From: Cyanobium sp. CZS25K
GTDB lineage: Bacteria; Cyanobacteriota; Cyanobacteriia; PCC-6307; Cyanobiaceae
DNA length: 64,000 nucleotides
Assembly: GCA_030373325.1 (NCBI GenBank)
Contig: JAUCZB010000006.1
Location: forward strand, 62,001-126,000
Reading direction: 5' to 3'
Below are positions 39,492 through 50,160 of this stretch, in pieces (the stretch's first letter is position 1; every line of letters starts with the position of its first letter). The notes below the pieces were generated by a model, which ran no database searches, was not told the origin of the DNA, and saw nothing but the letters and a program-made list of their open reading frames with translations. The position numbers were made by a program, and so were the translations under genes.

Positions 39492-40010
39492 TCAGAATGA
39501 AGCAGCGTTGGCCCGAGTGCCCACGGCGAGGGCCGCCGGCATGACCGGATCGGCAGGGATCGCCGGGCTGGCCAGCGGTTCAGGGCCCTGCCGCAGCCAT
39601 TGCTCCAGCAGCAGCGCCGCCGCCGCACTGTCGAGACGGCCGCTGCGATCGCCATGCAGGCCGAAGCGTTCGCCGGCCTCCCAGCTGCTGGCGTGCTCGT
39701 CCACCCAGGCCAGGGGCAGGGGCTGGCCGAGGGCCTGCAGGGCCCTGGCGAGACGGAGGCCATAGCGGCGGCAGTGAATCCCCTGGGCGGTGGGCCGCTG
39801 GCCGGCATCAAGGGGCACCCCCACCACCAGCGCTTCCACCCGCCGCTGGCGCACCAGGGCCAGCAGCTGGCTCAGGTCAGCCTGAAAGTCGCCACGGGCC
39901 AGGGCCGGCAGCGGGGACACGGTGCAGCCGAGGGGATCGCAGCCGGCCAGGCCGATGCGGCGCCGACCCACATCGAGGGCGAGCACCGACCGCGGCCGTG
40001 GAGGTGCCAT
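39492..40010 (-). CDS. ruvX: Holliday junction resolvase RuvX/YqgF
   Basis: VLALDVGRRRIGLAGCDPLG; VVGVPLD; WVDEHASSWEA; LDSAAAALLLEQWL. Confidence 0.88.
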   Translation of the reverse strand: MAPPRPRSVLALDVGRRRIGLAGCDPLGCTVSPLPALARGDFQADLSQLLALVRQRRVEALVVGVPLDAGQRPTAQGIHCRRYGLRLARALQALGQPLPLAWVDEHASSWEAGERFGLHGDRSGRLDSAAAALLLEQWLRQGPEPLASPAIPADPVMPAALAVGTRANAASF

Positions 40011-41165
40011 TCAGCTCGGCAGCGGGGCCGTGGGCAGACTGCCGAGGGGACCGCTGGGGGTGGGCATGGGCCGACGCCGTGGCTGCAGCTGCTCCAGCAC
40101 CGCTTCGATGCGGCGCGCCGCCCGCTGGGCCGGCTGGCCCTCCTGGCGCCGCCAGACGCTACGGGCCATCAGCACCTCCTCGCCGTGGGCTTCGGCTCCC
40201 AGGGCCTGCAACCACCCCTGCCGGTCGCCGTCGCTCACCTCACAGCGCAACCAGAGGCTGCTGCCCCGTTTGGCGATCCGATGCAAAAGCGACTCGGCCG
40301 CCGGACCGAGCAGATGCCCCCAACCCGGATGGATGCTCAGCTCCACCGCCTGGCCGCCGCCGGGGTGCTCATCGAGCCAGCGCACACCGGCCACCGCCTC
40401 ATTGCGCACGGCATCGACCAGCATCCAGCCCTGGCTGCGGCTCTGGTCGAGCAGATCTTCGATGCGGCGATCCTGCAGCTGCCGCAGATGGGCCGGACAG
40501 GTGGCCTGCTCCAGGTGCCACAGCAACGCGGCGCTGCGGCGGTTGAGCTGACGCAGCTGAAGATCGGCGGGCGGGAGGGGGGCGGGGCGATCCGCCGCTG
40601 GCTGCCAGCGCCACAACCGATCGGTGCGCTGGGGCTGAAAGCCCTGCTCCCGCAGGGTGGCCAGCCGGGGGGTGTCGAGGCTGGAGGCGGTGGCGATCCA
40701 GCTGGCGGCCCCCTTGACCCTGCCGATGGCCTGGCGCAGAAGATCCCCGGCCAGGGCCGCCCTGCCGGGGGCCAGGGAGTCTGGGGAGGACCCTTCCGTG
40801 GCGGCCAGCGCCAGGCGCAGATGCTGCACCTGCCAGCAGCTGCCGCTGCGGTTGAGCCGGCGGGTGACGATCAGCCCCAGGGCCTGCTGGCGCGTGAGCC
40901 CCTGGCGCTGCAGGGCCACCAGCACCTGGGCCGCCAGGGGCCGGCGCCTGACCACCGCCGTCAGCAGCTTCTCCGGCAGGGCCAGCAACAGCGAACGCTG
41001 CAGCAGCGGCTGCAGGGGAAGGAAGGCCGGGTCGTCAAGCAGGGGCAGGTGCCAGCCCTGGAGCGGCTGCACCGTCCAGCTGGGGGAGGTTCTGCCCTGG
41101 GCAGGCACTGGCACGGCAGGCACTGGCACGGCAGACGACGGTGGGGGAAGGGAAGCGGAACGCAA
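40011..41165 (-). CDS. Conserved hypothetical protein with GNAT-like C-terminal region
   Basis: Intact 384-aa ORF; 15-bp tandem duplication near the start (VPVPAVPVPA). Confidence 0.5.
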   Translation of the reverse strand: MRSASLPPPSSAVPVPAVPVPAQGRTSPSWTVQPLQGWHLPLLDDPAFLPLQPLLQRSLLLALPEKLLTAVVRRRPLAAQVLVALQRQGLTRQQALGLIVTRRLNRSGSCWQVQHLRLALAATEGSSPDSLAPGRAALAGDLLRQAIGRVKGAASWIATASSLDTPRLATLREQGFQPQRTDRLWRWQPAADRPAPLPPADLQLRQLNRRSAALLWHLEQATCPAHLRQLQDRRIEDLLDQSRSQGWMLVDAVRNEAVAGVRWLDEHPGGGQAVELSIHPGWGHLLGPAAESLLHRIAKRGSSLWLRCEVSDGDRQGWLQALGAEAHGEEVLMARSVWRRQEGQPAQRAARRIEAVLEQLQPRRRPMPTPSGPLGSLPTAPLPS

Positions 41166-41200
41166 ACGGCGCCACAGGCAGCGGCGACGTTGAAGCGATT

Positions 41201-42379
41201 CTACGTGGGACGCACCAGGACAAGAGGCGTGCGTTCGTTGGCATTGCCGGCGGGATTGGGGCGCAGGGCCCGCATCAGCAGCCCCTCATCGGTGCCGCCG
41301 CTGGCGGCCAGCACCTTCACCCGTCCGAGATCGTTCACGTCCACCACCGCCACCGCCACGCCAAGAGCCGCGGCCATCCGCTCACACCAGGCCTCCGGTT
41401 GGTCCGGGCCCAGCACGATCGTCTGGTCGTAGGGGGGCGTGGTGCCGGTGATGTCATCGATCAGGCGGGCCTGCTCCCCCGCCAGGCGATAGAACCAGCC
41501 CTTGCTGCCCACCAGCTTCAGGGCGGTGCCCACCAGCCAGGCACCGAGCACCCTGGCGGGCCCGGACACATCGATCAGGGTCTGGAGGCCGCAGGCGGTG
41601 GCCAGGGAGCTGGTGGGGTGGAACACCCGGCACAGCAGGCGGGCCAGGAAGGAGGGCTCCACCGTGGAGGGGTGGTGATAGCGCCCCTGGATCACCGCCA
41701 GGGGGGTCTCGCCGATCGTGAGCACGTCACCGGGCTGGAGCAGCCCGTCGGTGTAACGCCTGAGCACCTCGAGCGGATCGTCGAGCACCCCCAGCAGATG
41801 GGTGCGCACCGGCAGCACCCGGCAGCCCTCCCCGTCACGCCAGGAGGGGGCCGCCGGATCGCCGGGTTCCGGCTTCTGCAGCGGCAACAGGATCCCCTGG
41901 CGCCGCTGCAGCCGCCCGAAAGGTCCGTAGTTCACCCACTGAATGTCCATCCAGAGGGTGTCGAGCACACTCTCCAGATCCAGCCCCGAAGGTCCGAACA
42001 GGTTGAGGCGGATGTGGGCGGCGGTGGTCTTGCGGCCCTTGACGATGTAGGCGGCCCAGTAGCCGTCGGGGCGGGCCTCCTCGTCAGGATGCCGGGGCGT
42101 GATGCACAGCTCGTGGCGCACCTGGGTGACATCGCTGCGGCCCAGCAAGGTGGGCACCACCGTGATCTCCGGCACCATCACCTCCATGCGCGGGTGGGGG
42201 TTGCGGATGCGGACCTCCCCGGTGATCTCCAGGCCCTGGGCCCGGCGTCGCACCTGGAAGGCGCCGGGCAGCAGCTGCAGGGGCGAGGCCGGCCGGAGGC
42301 GATGGCGCAGTTCGAGCACCACAAGCCCCAGACCGAGCAGCAGCAGCAGAACCAGCAGAAGGGAAACGGGGAACGGCAA
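41201..42379 (-). CDS. Membrane-anchored protein with CofE/F420-0:gamma-glutamyl ligase-like region
   Basis: N-terminal TM (LPFPVSLLLVLLLLLGLGLVVLEL); LLQPGDVLTIGETPLAVIQGRY; TTG start uncertain. Confidence 0.55.
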   Translation of the reverse strand: MPFPVSLLLVLLLLLGLGLVVLELRHRLRPASPLQLLPGAFQVRRRAQGLEITGEVRIRNPHPRMEVMVPEITVVPTLLGRSDVTQVRHELCITPRHPDEEARPDGYWAAYIVKGRKTTAAHIRLNLFGPSGLDLESVLDTLWMDIQWVNYGPFGRLQRRQGILLPLQKPEPGDPAAPSWRDGEGCRVLPVRTHLLGVLDDPLEVLRRYTDGLLQPGDVLTIGETPLAVIQGRYHHPSTVEPSFLARLLCRVFHPTSSLATACGLQTLIDVSGPARVLGAWLVGTALKLVGSKGWFYRLAGEQARLIDDITGTTPPYDQTIVLGPDQPEAWCERMAAALGVAVAVVDVNDLGRVKVLAASGGTDEGLLMRALRPNPAGNANERTPLVLVRPT

Positions 42380-42464
42380 GCCGATACGTCGAGGAATGTC
42401 CGGCCGGAGCGTAGAGGCAGACGCGGACCTAGTTTCGGCCCCATGGAACCGGCAGGTCACTGGC

Positions 42465-43844
42465 ATGCGCAAGACCTTCGTGCTCGACACCAATGTGTTG
42501 CTGCATGACCCCCAGGCCCTGAACCGGTTCGAGGACAACCAGGTGGTGATCCCGATCGAGGTGGTCGAGGAGATCGACCGCTTCAAGCGGGACCCCTCCG
42601 AGAAGGGCCGCAACGCCCGCCAGGTGTCACGCCTGCTCGACCAGCTGCGCCAGAAGGGCAACCTGGCCGAAGGGGTGCCCATCGACGCCATCAGCGGCGG
42701 CACCCTGAAGGTGGTGTTCTGCCGCAGCGAAACCCTGCGCCAGCTCCCCCCTGAGCTGAAGGCGGGCAACGGCGACAACAACATCCTGGCCGTGGCCCTG
42801 GAGCAAAGGCTGCAGGGGGTGGTGGGCAGTCAGCCGCCGGTGGTGCTCGTCACCAAGGACACCAACCTGCGCATCAAGGCCGATGCGGTGGGCCTGATCG
42901 CCCAGGACTACACCACTGACAAGGTGGACATGGCGGACCTCTACCCGGGCATCTGCGAGCGCTGGCTGAGCGCCGAGCAGATGGATCAGGTGAAGGTTGG
43001 CGAGGGTCTGCCGGCGGAGTCCCTCCCCGAGCAGCCGGAGCCTGTGTTGCCGCTGCAGGCGAACGAGGGGGTGACCCTGGTCGACCTGGCCCAGCCGGCC
43101 CACACCCTGCTGGCCCGCTACAACGGCCGCACGGCCACCCTGCAGCCGCTGCAGAGGACGCCCAAGGCCAAGATGGGTCGCATCCAGCCCCGCAACCGGG
43201 AGCAGACCTTCGCCCTCGACCTGCTGCTCGATCCGGCGGTGGCCCTGGTGACCCTGGTGGGCAAGGCCGGCACCGGCAAGACCCTGCTCGCCCTGGCGGC
43301 GGGCCTGCACCAGGTGGCGGATGAGCATCTCTACGAACGCCTGCTGGTGACCCGTCCGGTGATCTCCCTGGGCAAGGAGATGGGCTTCCTGCCCGGAGAT
43401 CTCGAGGAGAAGATGGCCCCCTGGATGCAACCCATCGTTGACAACCTCGACTTTCTCCTGGGGGGCGAGGAGGCCCAGCCTGTGCGGGGTGGGCATCGTC
43501 CCCCGCGCAGCAACTGGAGCGATCTCAAGGGCATGGGTCTGCTGGAGGTGGAGGCGATCAGCTACATCCGGGGCCGCTCGATTCCCCGCCAGTTCATGGT
43601 GGTGGACGAAGCCCAGAACCTCACCCCCCATGAGGTCAAGACGATCGTCACCCGGGTGGGCGAAGGCACCAAGATCGTGCTCACCGGAGACCCCTATCAG
43701 ATCGACAATCCCTACGTGGATGCCGAGAGCAATGGCCTCACCTGGCTGGTGGAGCGTTTCAAGGGCCAGGTGCTCTCCGGCCACATCACCCTGATGCGGG
43801 GCGAACGCTCCGAACTGGCGGAACTGGCGGCCAACCTGCTCTGA
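42465..43844 (+). CDS. PIN-domain + PhoH-like ATPase
   Basis: MRKTFVLDTNVLLHDPQAL...PIEVVEEIDRFK (PIN); [62 protein letters not shown] (PhoH). Confidence 0.93.
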   Translation: MRKTFVLDTNVLLHDPQALNRFEDNQVVIPIEVVEEIDRFKRDPSEKGRNARQVSRLLDQLRQKGNLAEGVPIDAISGGTLKVVFCRSETLRQLPPELKAGNGDNNILAVALEQRLQGVVGSQPPVVLVTKDTNLRIKADAVGLIAQDYTTDKVDMADLYPGICERWLSAEQMDQVKVGEGLPAESLPEQPEPVLPLQANEGVTLVDLAQPAHTLLARYNGRTATLQPLQRTPKAKMGRIQPRNREQTFALDLLLDPAVALVTLVGKAGTGKTLLALAAGLHQVADEHLYERLLVTRPVISLGKEMGFLPGDLEEKMAPWMQPIVDNLDFLLGGEEAQPVRGGHRPPRSNWSDLKGMGLLEVEAISYIRGRSIPRQFMVVDEAQNLTPHEVKTIVTRVGEGTKIVLTGDPYQIDNPYVDAESNGLTWLVERFKGQVLSGHITLMRGERSELAELAANLL

Positions 43845-43877
43845 TCTCCTCCCGCAGGGCCCCCAGGGACTGCGGGA

Positions 43878-44294
43878 TCAGGGCAGGAACTCGCAGAGCA
43901 TGGAGCCATCGGCCTCCACTGTGATTCTGGCCTGACGGTGGTTCACCGTCGCCGGTTGCCCCAGGCAAAGCACGCCCGATGCATCGCCAGACCAGGGCCG
44001 ACTGCTGATCAAACTGGCAGAGGTGTTGTCGCAGTTGAGGCTTCCACCGGAGGGCGGCTCCAACACAGTCGATAACCCAGACTTGTGAGCCACGGAGCAC
44101 TGTTCGGCAAAGGACACCGTTTCCAGAATGCTGGTGGAGGCCTCAGCCAAGACAAGGGTGCGGCGGTACTGGGGGAACACAATGGCGCTGAGAATACTGA
44201 TCACACTCACCACAATCATGAGTTCGAGCAGCGTGAAACCAGGCCTTCCGAGTGGGCGCAGGGACCTGCTTCTCCGGTGCGTCCCCCACGGCAC
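43878..44294 (-). CDS. Type IV pilin-like protein
   Basis: Prepilin signature RPGFTLLELMIVVSVISILSAIVFPQYRR; GTG start at 44294 is a guess. Confidence 0.8.
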   Translation of the reverse strand: MPWGTHRRSRSLRPLGRPGFTLLELMIVVSVISILSAIVFPQYRRTLVLAEASTSILETVSFAEQCSVAHKSGLSTVLEPPSGGSLNCDNTSASLISSRPWSGDASGVLCLGQPATVNHRQARITVEADGSMLCEFLP

Positions 44295-44648
44295 CAGACA
44301 CCGCAAACGGACCGGCTGGCTGTCTCGAGCCGTCTGATCGCTGGTGCCCAAGGGTTGGAGGTGGTACATCTCAGGCCTGCCGCATGCCAGGCCCGGCAGC
44401 GACGAGAGCAGCTTCCTGTAGACAACCGATCCCTTCAAAGACGAACGCATAGGGCCTCAACAACAGGCTACTGGCGGAGCCGATCGGGAGATTCAGAGGC
44501 GACAACAGGGGCGTGATCAAGTCCGTAAGATATCCTCGGTAACCTGAACACCTTCGGCAAGCCCTGAAAGGTACTTTTTCAGGTGAATCGCTTCAGGTTT
44601 TCCTGCGGAGTTTACGGTCGATCCAGGGGAAATCAAGGTTTGGAATGC

Positions 44649-46028
44649 TCAGACCATCTGCTCGGGCCTCACCAGGCGGTCGAAGTCTTCCCCACTGATC
44701 TCCCCCAACACAAGGGCCGCCTCCCGCAGGCTGAGCCGCTGCTGGTGGGCGTGGCGGGCGATGGCGCAGGCCTTGTCGTAGCCGATGGCCGGCGTCAGGG
44801 CCGTCACCAGCATCAGGCTGCGGTCGCGCTGGGCTTCGATGTGCGCCACATCCGCCCGCAGTCCGTCGATGCAGAGCTCCCGGAACGTGCCGCAACTCCC
44901 CGCCAGCAGATCGATGCTCTCCAGAAGGTTGTGGGCGATCAACGGTTTGAACACATTCAGCTCGAAGTTTCCCTGGCTCGCGGCCATCTGAACCGCGGTG
45001 TTGTTGCCCATCACCTGCACGGCCACCATGGTGAGGCTCTCGCACTGGGTCGGATTCACCTTGCCGGGCATGATGCTGGAGCCCGGTTCGTTCTCCGGCA
45101 GCACGAGTTCGCCGAGACCGCAGCGGGGTCCACTCGCCAGCCAGCGGATGTCGTTGGCGATCTTCATCAGGCTGCCCGCCAGCACCGTCAGGGCCCCATG
45201 GGCCGCCGCCAGTCCCTCCTGGCCCGCGAGGGCCTGGAACTTGTTGGGGGCACTGGTGAACGGCAGGCCGATGCGTTCCGTCAGCCGGGCCGCCACCGCC
45301 TCGCCGAAGCCCACCGGGGCATTCAGCCCGGTGCCCACCGCCGTGCCACCGATGGCCAGCTGCAGCACCTGGGGCAGGGTGGAGCGCAGGTGAACCAGCC
45401 CCATCTCCAGCTGGGACCCGTAGCCCCCGAATTCCTGTCCCAGGCTGAGGGGGACCGCATCCTGCAGGTGGGTGCGCCCGATCTTGATCAGGCCGGCGTA
45501 GGCCTCCGCCTTGGCCCGCAGGGCGGTGATCAGCGCCTCCAGGCTGGGAATCAGCCGCTGGTGCAGCGCCATCGCCACGGCGATGTGCATGGCGGTGGGA
45601 AAGGTGTCGTTGCTCGACTGGCTCAGATTGACGTGGTCGTTCGGATGGACCGGCACCTTGCTGCCCAGGGCACCGCCGGTGGCGGCGATCGCCCGGTTGG
45701 CGATCACCTCGTTCACGTTCATGTTGGTCTGGGTGCCCGATCCGGTCTGCCAGACCCGCAGCGGGAACTCCCGATCCAGGCGGCCCTGGCTCACCTCCTC
45801 GGCGGCCGCCACGATCAGGCCCGCCAGCGGCGCCGGCAGCAGGCCCCGGGCGGCATTCACCTCGGCGCAGGCCGCCTTCAGCTGGCCGAAGGCATGCACC
45901 ACCGTGATCGGCATCGGCGCGCCGAAGGGGAAATTGCGCAGCGATCGCTGCGTCTGGGCCCCCCAGTAATGCTCCGCCGGCACCTCCACCGGGCCGAGGC
46001 TGTCGGTTTCGGTGCGGGTGGCCGGCAT
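44649..46028 (-). CDS. fumC: Class II fumarate hydratase
   Basis: [47 protein letters not shown]. Confidence 0.95.
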   Translation of the reverse strand: MPATRTETDSLGPVEVPAEHYWGAQTQRSLRNFPFGAPMPITVVHAFGQLKAACAEVNAARGLLPAPLAGLIVAAAEEVSQGRLDREFPLRVWQTGSGTQTNMNVNEVIANRAIAATGGALGSKVPVHPNDHVNLSQSSNDTFPTAMHIAVAMALHQRLIPSLEALITALRAKAEAYAGLIKIGRTHLQDAVPLSLGQEFGGYGSQLEMGLVHLRSTLPQVLQLAIGGTAVGTGLNAPVGFGEAVAARLTERIGLPFTSAPNKFQALAGQEGLAAAHGALTVLAGSLMKIANDIRWLASGPRCGLGELVLPENEPGSSIMPGKVNPTQCESLTMVAVQVMGNNTAVQMAASQGNFELNVFKPLIAHNLLESIDLLAGSCGTFRELCIDGLRADVAHIEAQRDRSLMLVTALTPAIGYDKACAIARHAHQQRLSLREAALVLGEISGEDFDRLVRPEQMV

Positions 46029-46615
46029 CAGCGGGACGCCACCACTTCGCTGTTGAGTTCGTTGAAGCTCAAGGTGGCACTGTTGCCCGAGCCTGGCGCC
46101 ATGGGAATGCCGGTGGCGGCGCTCACGGCGGTGTTGATGGCATCAACGTTCACCTGACCATGGCGATCGAAGACCACCCGGCCGTCGCTGTCGATCACCA
46201 CGACCTGGGGGATCAGGCCATCCCAGTAATGGGCGGGATCGCTGACGCCGCCATCGGGCCGGTTCTGAAGCGGATCGGTGACCAGGGGGATCAGGTCGAT
46301 GGCATTGCCCCAGATCCGCTGCAGCTCCGACACCACCGGCGAGAACTGCTTGCTGACGCGGCTGTCGTCGAGGTAGTAGACGAGCACCGCCACCCGATGC
46401 GCTTCGAGGGACTGGGCCAGGCTGCTGCGGGGCGGCACCAGGGAGCCGTTGCCGGCGTAGAGGGCGAAAATGTTGCCGTCGTAGCGATCGTTCTCCAGGC
46501 TGGCCGCGGCGGGGCCAGGCACCAGACCCAGCGCCACGATCAGGATCAGGGCCCAGAGGCCAAAGAAGGGCCGGGTCAGCGAACGGGGCAAGGGCGAGCG
46601 GGCGTCTGTGCTCAT
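46028..46615 (-). CDS. Thioredoxin-like thylakoid photosystem I accumulation factor-like protein
   Basis: Signal/TM then [47 protein letters not shown]...; thioredoxin-like fold without CxxC. Confidence 0.65.
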   Translation of the reverse strand: MSTDARSPLPRSLTRPFFGLWALILIVALGLVPGPAAASLENDRYDGNIFALYAGNGSLVPPRSSLAQSLEAHRVAVLVYYLDDSRVSKQFSPVVSELQRIWGNAIDLIPLVTDPLQNRPDGGVSDPAHYWDGLIPQVVVIDSDGRVVFDRHGQVNVDAINTAVSAATGIPMAPGSGNSATLSFNELNSEVVASR

Positions 46616-46637
46616 TGTGCCGTGGTCAGCGACCGCC

Positions 46638-48347
46638 TCAGCTGCGGTTGAGGCTGCGGCCCATCCCCTGCACGATGCCGCGACCCACCAGACCGATCGC
46701 CTTGCCGACCACCTGGGTGAGCAGGACCACCAGCAGGTCACCCAGGCGCTTGAGCAGGCTCTGGAGCTGGGGGCCCAGGGCATCCCGCGCTTCCAGGGCC
46801 AGGGTGACCGCCTGCTGCACCCAGCCGAGCTGGCGCAGTTCGGCATCACGGGGTTCGGTGAGATCCACGCAGTCGATGGCGCCGGCGCCAAGACGGAACA
46901 GGGGGCGGCGGCTCTCGTAGAGGTGGATGGGCCGCTCGAACCAGCTGGTCCAACGCTGCTGGGCATTGAGCTGGTTGCGCAGCCGTTCCAGGTTGCGGGT
47001 GGGGAGCAACTCGGGACGCAGCAGGTAGCGGCGCAGTTCGGGCCATTCCGCACAGGCCGCCAGCACCTCGGCGCTGATCAGCTCGGCACTGCGCACCAGC
47101 CAGTTGCTGAGCAGCAGTTCCAGGTACAGAACCGCCTGGGGCTCATCCGCAGCCAGCAGACGGCCGTCGACCAGCAGGGGACGGGCCTGCAGCAGTGGGG
47201 TGAGCATGGCCGAAGGATCCGGCAGCTCCAGGTCGTCGGCGTCGAGGGCGCTGCGCAGCAGGAGCGTTTCCGCCACCGGGCACAGCCTGCCCTGCATGGG
47301 CAGCTGCACATAGGACCCCGCCATCTGGCGCAGGGCCTGCTGGCGCAGCTCGGGCTGCAGCTCCCTCCAGAGCCGCTCGAGCTGGTCGCCCCGGGGGTCG
47401 TCCTGCAGCAGTCGGCGGCGCAGCCGGTCGAACTGCTCCAGCAACCCCAGCAGCAGATCACTGCGGCGGGAGGCATGGAGTCCGTCGAGGGCCAGGAGCT
47501 GGCCGCTGTTGTTGCTGGGGCCGGCGGCAGCGGCCTCCCTGAGCCGGCCCTGCAGGGCTTCCCAGAGCCCCTCGGCCGTGCGCTGGCGCAGGGTGATGGC
47601 CACCCCGTGGCCCTTGCCGGGGGCCTGGCTGTCGGCAGGGGTGGCGGCGGCGGGCTCTTCCACAAGGGGCTGGCCCCAGGCCAGGCTGACCGGTCCCCAG
47701 AGCCAGAGCAGGAAATGGCGGGCCAGCCGCAGCTCCCGCACCCGACCCTGCAGCAGCAGCAGAGGCAACAGCTGGGCCGGTGGCGGATCGAGCAGGCCCA
47801 GACAGAGGCGGAGTTCGACGTCGATCTGCTGCAGACCGCTCAACAGCAACCACTGGCCCAGGCCCATCGGAACGGCTGGGGTGGAGGCGGAGGCGGCGTG
47901 GTGGGCAGCGGCGTGGTGGGCAGCGGCGTGGTGGGCAGCGGCGATGGAGAGGACACGGCCGCCGGCCAGCACGGTGGTGACGGCCTCCCGCAACGTGTCG
48001 GCATCGGCCTGCTCGATCAGGCCCTGGGCCGGAAGCTGCAGCAGAAAGTCGCTGGTGTAGGGGTGGTGCTCAGGCAGCAGGAGCAACAACGGCGCCGGAT
48101 GCCAACGCTCCAGCAGGCGGCGGCTCTCGGCATCGAGCGCCTGAGGTTCGGGCAGGGTGCCCAGACACCAGAGGAGGAGCTGGGGTGCCCCCTTCAGCTC
48201 ATCGACCCCGACGACCTGGCAACCGCTCCAGCCGGCAGGTTCGTCGCTGGAATCATCCGCCTGGAGCCAGCTAGTGAGGCCCGCCCGCTGCAGGGGTTCG
48301 GCGAACAGCAGCAGCTGGGGGAGGGGCTGTGCCGGACGTCGTCCCAC
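46638..48347 (-). CDS. DUF3685 (Ycf55-like) protein
   Basis: 569 aa; C-terminal QLGWVQQAVTLALEARDALGPQLQSLLKRLGDLLVVLLTQVVGKAIGLVGRGIVQGMG resembles the cyanobacterial DUF3685 family. Confidence 0.6.
   Translation of the reverse strand: MGRRPAQPLPQLLLFAEPLQRAGLTSWLQADDSSDEPAGWSGCQVVGVDELKGAPQLLLWCLGTLPEPQALDAESRRLLERWHPAPLLLLLPEHHPYTSDFLLQLPAQGLIEQADADTLREAVTTVLAGGRVLSIAAAHHAAAHHAAAHHAASASTPAVPMGLGQWLLLSGLQQIDVELRLCLGLLDPPPAQLLPLLLLQGRVRELRLARHFLLWLWGPVSLAWGQPLVEEPAAATPADSQAPGKGHGVAITLRQRTAEGLWEALQGRLREAAAAGPSNNSGQLLALDGLHASRRSDLLLGLLEQFDRLRRRLLQDDPRGDQLERLWRELQPELRQQALRQMAGSYVQLPMQGRLCPVAETLLLRSALDADDLELPDPSAMLTPLLQARPLLVDGRLLAADEPQAVLYLELLLSNWLVRSAELISAEVLAACAEWPELRRYLLRPELLPTRNLERLRNQLNAQQRWTSWFERPIHLYESRRPLFRLGAGAIDCVDLTEPRDAELRQLGWVQQAVTLALEARDALGPQLQSLLKRLGDLLVVLLTQVVGKAIGLVGRGIVQGMGRSLNRS
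47893..47943. repeat. 15-bp minisatellite (gcggcgtggtgggca)x3 plus partial copy
   Basis: Three perfect tandem copies read directly, in frame in the DUF3685 gene, encoding AAAHH-type repeats. Confidence 0.95.
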
Positions 48348-48461
48348 GTTGCCTGAAGAGTGTTGGCCCGACCTTAACCAACGCGGACGGGTTTCTCCAG
48401 TGCCGCCGGCTGCTGCCCGTTCTCCACAGACGTCGCTTCGGACGGTGCTTCGGACGGTGAT

Positions 48462-48956
48462 TCAGGTCGGACGGGGACGGCCGGAAAGGTGGAGGGTGTA
48501 CGACTCGATGGCAAAACCCGTCTGTGCCTCGATCTGCTGGAGAAGGGTGTCGGGAAGGAGGACATCGAGGTCGTGGATTTCCCCGGATTGCGTGCAGGTC
48601 AGATGGCTGTGGGGATCGGCTCGATAGCCATAGAGACGACCACTGGCCCGCTCGAGACATTCGATCACCCCGGCCGATTGCAGGGCCTCGAGGTTCTGAT
48701 AAACAGAGGTGTGGCCGATGTGACGGCCCTGATTGTTGAGCTTCTCGAAGATGTCCCGGGCGGAAAGATGGCTTTTCTCGGCCCAGAGGAGATCGAGCAC
48801 CATGCGTCGCTGACGGCTCAGCCGCATGCCGAGATCCCGGCAACGCTGATACACCTCCTCCACATGGGCCAGGCCAGGCTCTTCACCACGACGATCACCA
48901 TCCTCGCCACGGCTGCCGGCGGCCGAGGAGGATTCTGTGGTCGTGGTGGAACGCAA
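48462..48956 (-). CDS. Fur-family transcriptional regulator
   Basis: LSRQRRMVLDLLWAEKSHLSARDIFEKLNNQGRHIGHTSVYQNLEALQSAGVIECLERASGRLYGYRADPHSHLTC. Confidence 0.9.
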   Translation of the reverse strand: MRSTTTTESSSAAGSRGEDGDRRGEEPGLAHVEEVYQRCRDLGMRLSRQRRMVLDLLWAEKSHLSARDIFEKLNNQGRHIGHTSVYQNLEALQSAGVIECLERASGRLYGYRADPHSHLTCTQSGEIHDLDVLLPDTLLQQIEAQTGFAIESYTLHLSGRPRPT

Positions 48957-49044
48957 CCGGTGCCGAAAGGAACATTGGCTCTGTTATAGAGCAGTTGCAT
49001 CAGCACCGACATGGACCGGCCTCCGGCCTGCGCTGCGACAGGCT

Positions 49045-49806
49045 TCAGGCGATCGGCAGGTGCAACGGATCCTGCAGCCGCTGTTCACCGATGGCCTGCA
49101 GGGCCTCGCCCAGATCCACCCGGCCGTCATAAAGGGCCCGTCCCACGATCACCCCTTCCACCCCCAGGGGTTCGAGACTCAGCAGGCTCAGCAGGTCGGT
49201 GAGACTGCCCACGCCGCCCGAGGCGATCACCGGCAGGGAGGACGCCTGGGCCATCGCCCTCAGAGCCGCGAGGTTGGGGCCCTCCAGGGTGCCATCGGTG
49301 GCGATGTCGGTGCTGATGATCGCCGCCACGCCGGTGCCCTCGAGGCTCGCCGCCAGGGCCGTGGCCTCCACGGTGCTCTGCTCGATCCAGCCGCGGGTGG
49401 CCACCTTGCCCTCGTTGGCATCGATCCCCACCACGATCCGACCGGGATGGCGGCCGGCCAGGGTGCGCACCAGCGCCGGATTTTCAACGGCCACCGTGCC
49501 CAGGATCACCCGATCCACACCCCAGCCCAGCAGCTGTTCGGCCCGTTCCACCGAGCGCACGCCTCCCCCCAGCTGCACCGGAATCGCCAGCGCCGCGGTG
49601 ATGGCCCGCACCGCCCCGTCGTTGCTGGGCGCACCGCTCCTGGCCCCATCGAGATCCACCAGGTGCAGACGCCTGGCCCCCTGGCGCTGCCATTCCAGTG
49701 CCTGGGCCACAGGATCGTCGCTGAAGCGGGTGACGCGGTCGTAGTCGCCCTGATGCAGTCGCACGCAATGCCCGTCGAGCAGATCGATGGCGGGGATGAC
49801 TTGCAT
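49045..49806 (-). CDS. hisA: 1-(5-phosphoribosyl)-5-[(5-phosphoribosylamino)methylideneamino]imidazole-4-carboxamide isomerase
   Basis: [32 protein letters not shown]...VQLGGGVRS...[15 protein letters not shown]. Confidence 0.95.
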   Translation of the reverse strand: MQVIPAIDLLDGHCVRLHQGDYDRVTRFSDDPVAQALEWQRQGARRLHLVDLDGARSGAPSNDGAVRAITAALAIPVQLGGGVRSVERAEQLLGWGVDRVILGTVAVENPALVRTLAGRHPGRIVVGIDANEGKVATRGWIEQSTVEATALAASLEGTGVAAIISTDIATDGTLEGPNLAALRAMAQASSLPVIASGGVGSLTDLLSLLSLEPLGVEGVIVGRALYDGRVDLGEALQAIGEQRLQDPLHLPIA

Positions 49807-49847
49807 GGAACGAGAGAACAAAGCCGGTCTGGGATCCATCCTGTGCC

Positions 49848-50084
49848 ATGACCAAGCCCGCCGTTGCGAACCTGATGGCACCCACCCCGCCCGTACTGGA
49901 CCCGGACGACTGGCGCCGGCTCAGGGATGCGCTCCGCTACCAGGGCCGCGATCTCCACCACCGCTCCTACGCGGTGGAGGCCCGGCGCCGGGAACTGCTC
50001 TGGGAAGAGATGGACCGCTGCCTGGAGCTGGCCGATCGCATCGAACGGCACCTCGATCAGCTCAGCGAAGCCGTTGAAGACTGA
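49848..50084 (+). CDS. Small conserved hypothetical protein
   Basis: 78-aa intact ORF between hisA and an exported protein. Confidence 0.5.
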   Translation: MTKPAVANLMAPTPPVLDPDDWRRLRDALRYQGRDLHHRSYAVEARRRELLWEEMDRCLELADRIERHLDQLSEAVED

Positions 50085-50160
50085 AGCGCCTTCCCGAACA
50101 AAGGCGTAATTTGCCCCCATCCACCGGCGACGGCCTTCGCCAGGCCCCTGTCCTTCCCCG

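Noticed and set aside
41101-41135. Tandem GCAGGCACTGGCACG duplication as a regulatory repeat
   Set aside because: In frame near the start of the 40011-41165 gene, encoding VPVPAVPVPA; a simple duplication
39600-41432. 610-aa plus-strand ORF opposite ruvX and the GNAT-like gene
   Set aside because: Low-complexity Gln/Gly/His/Pro-rich composition typical of antisense frames in high-GC DNA; the opposite strand encodes recognisable ruvX
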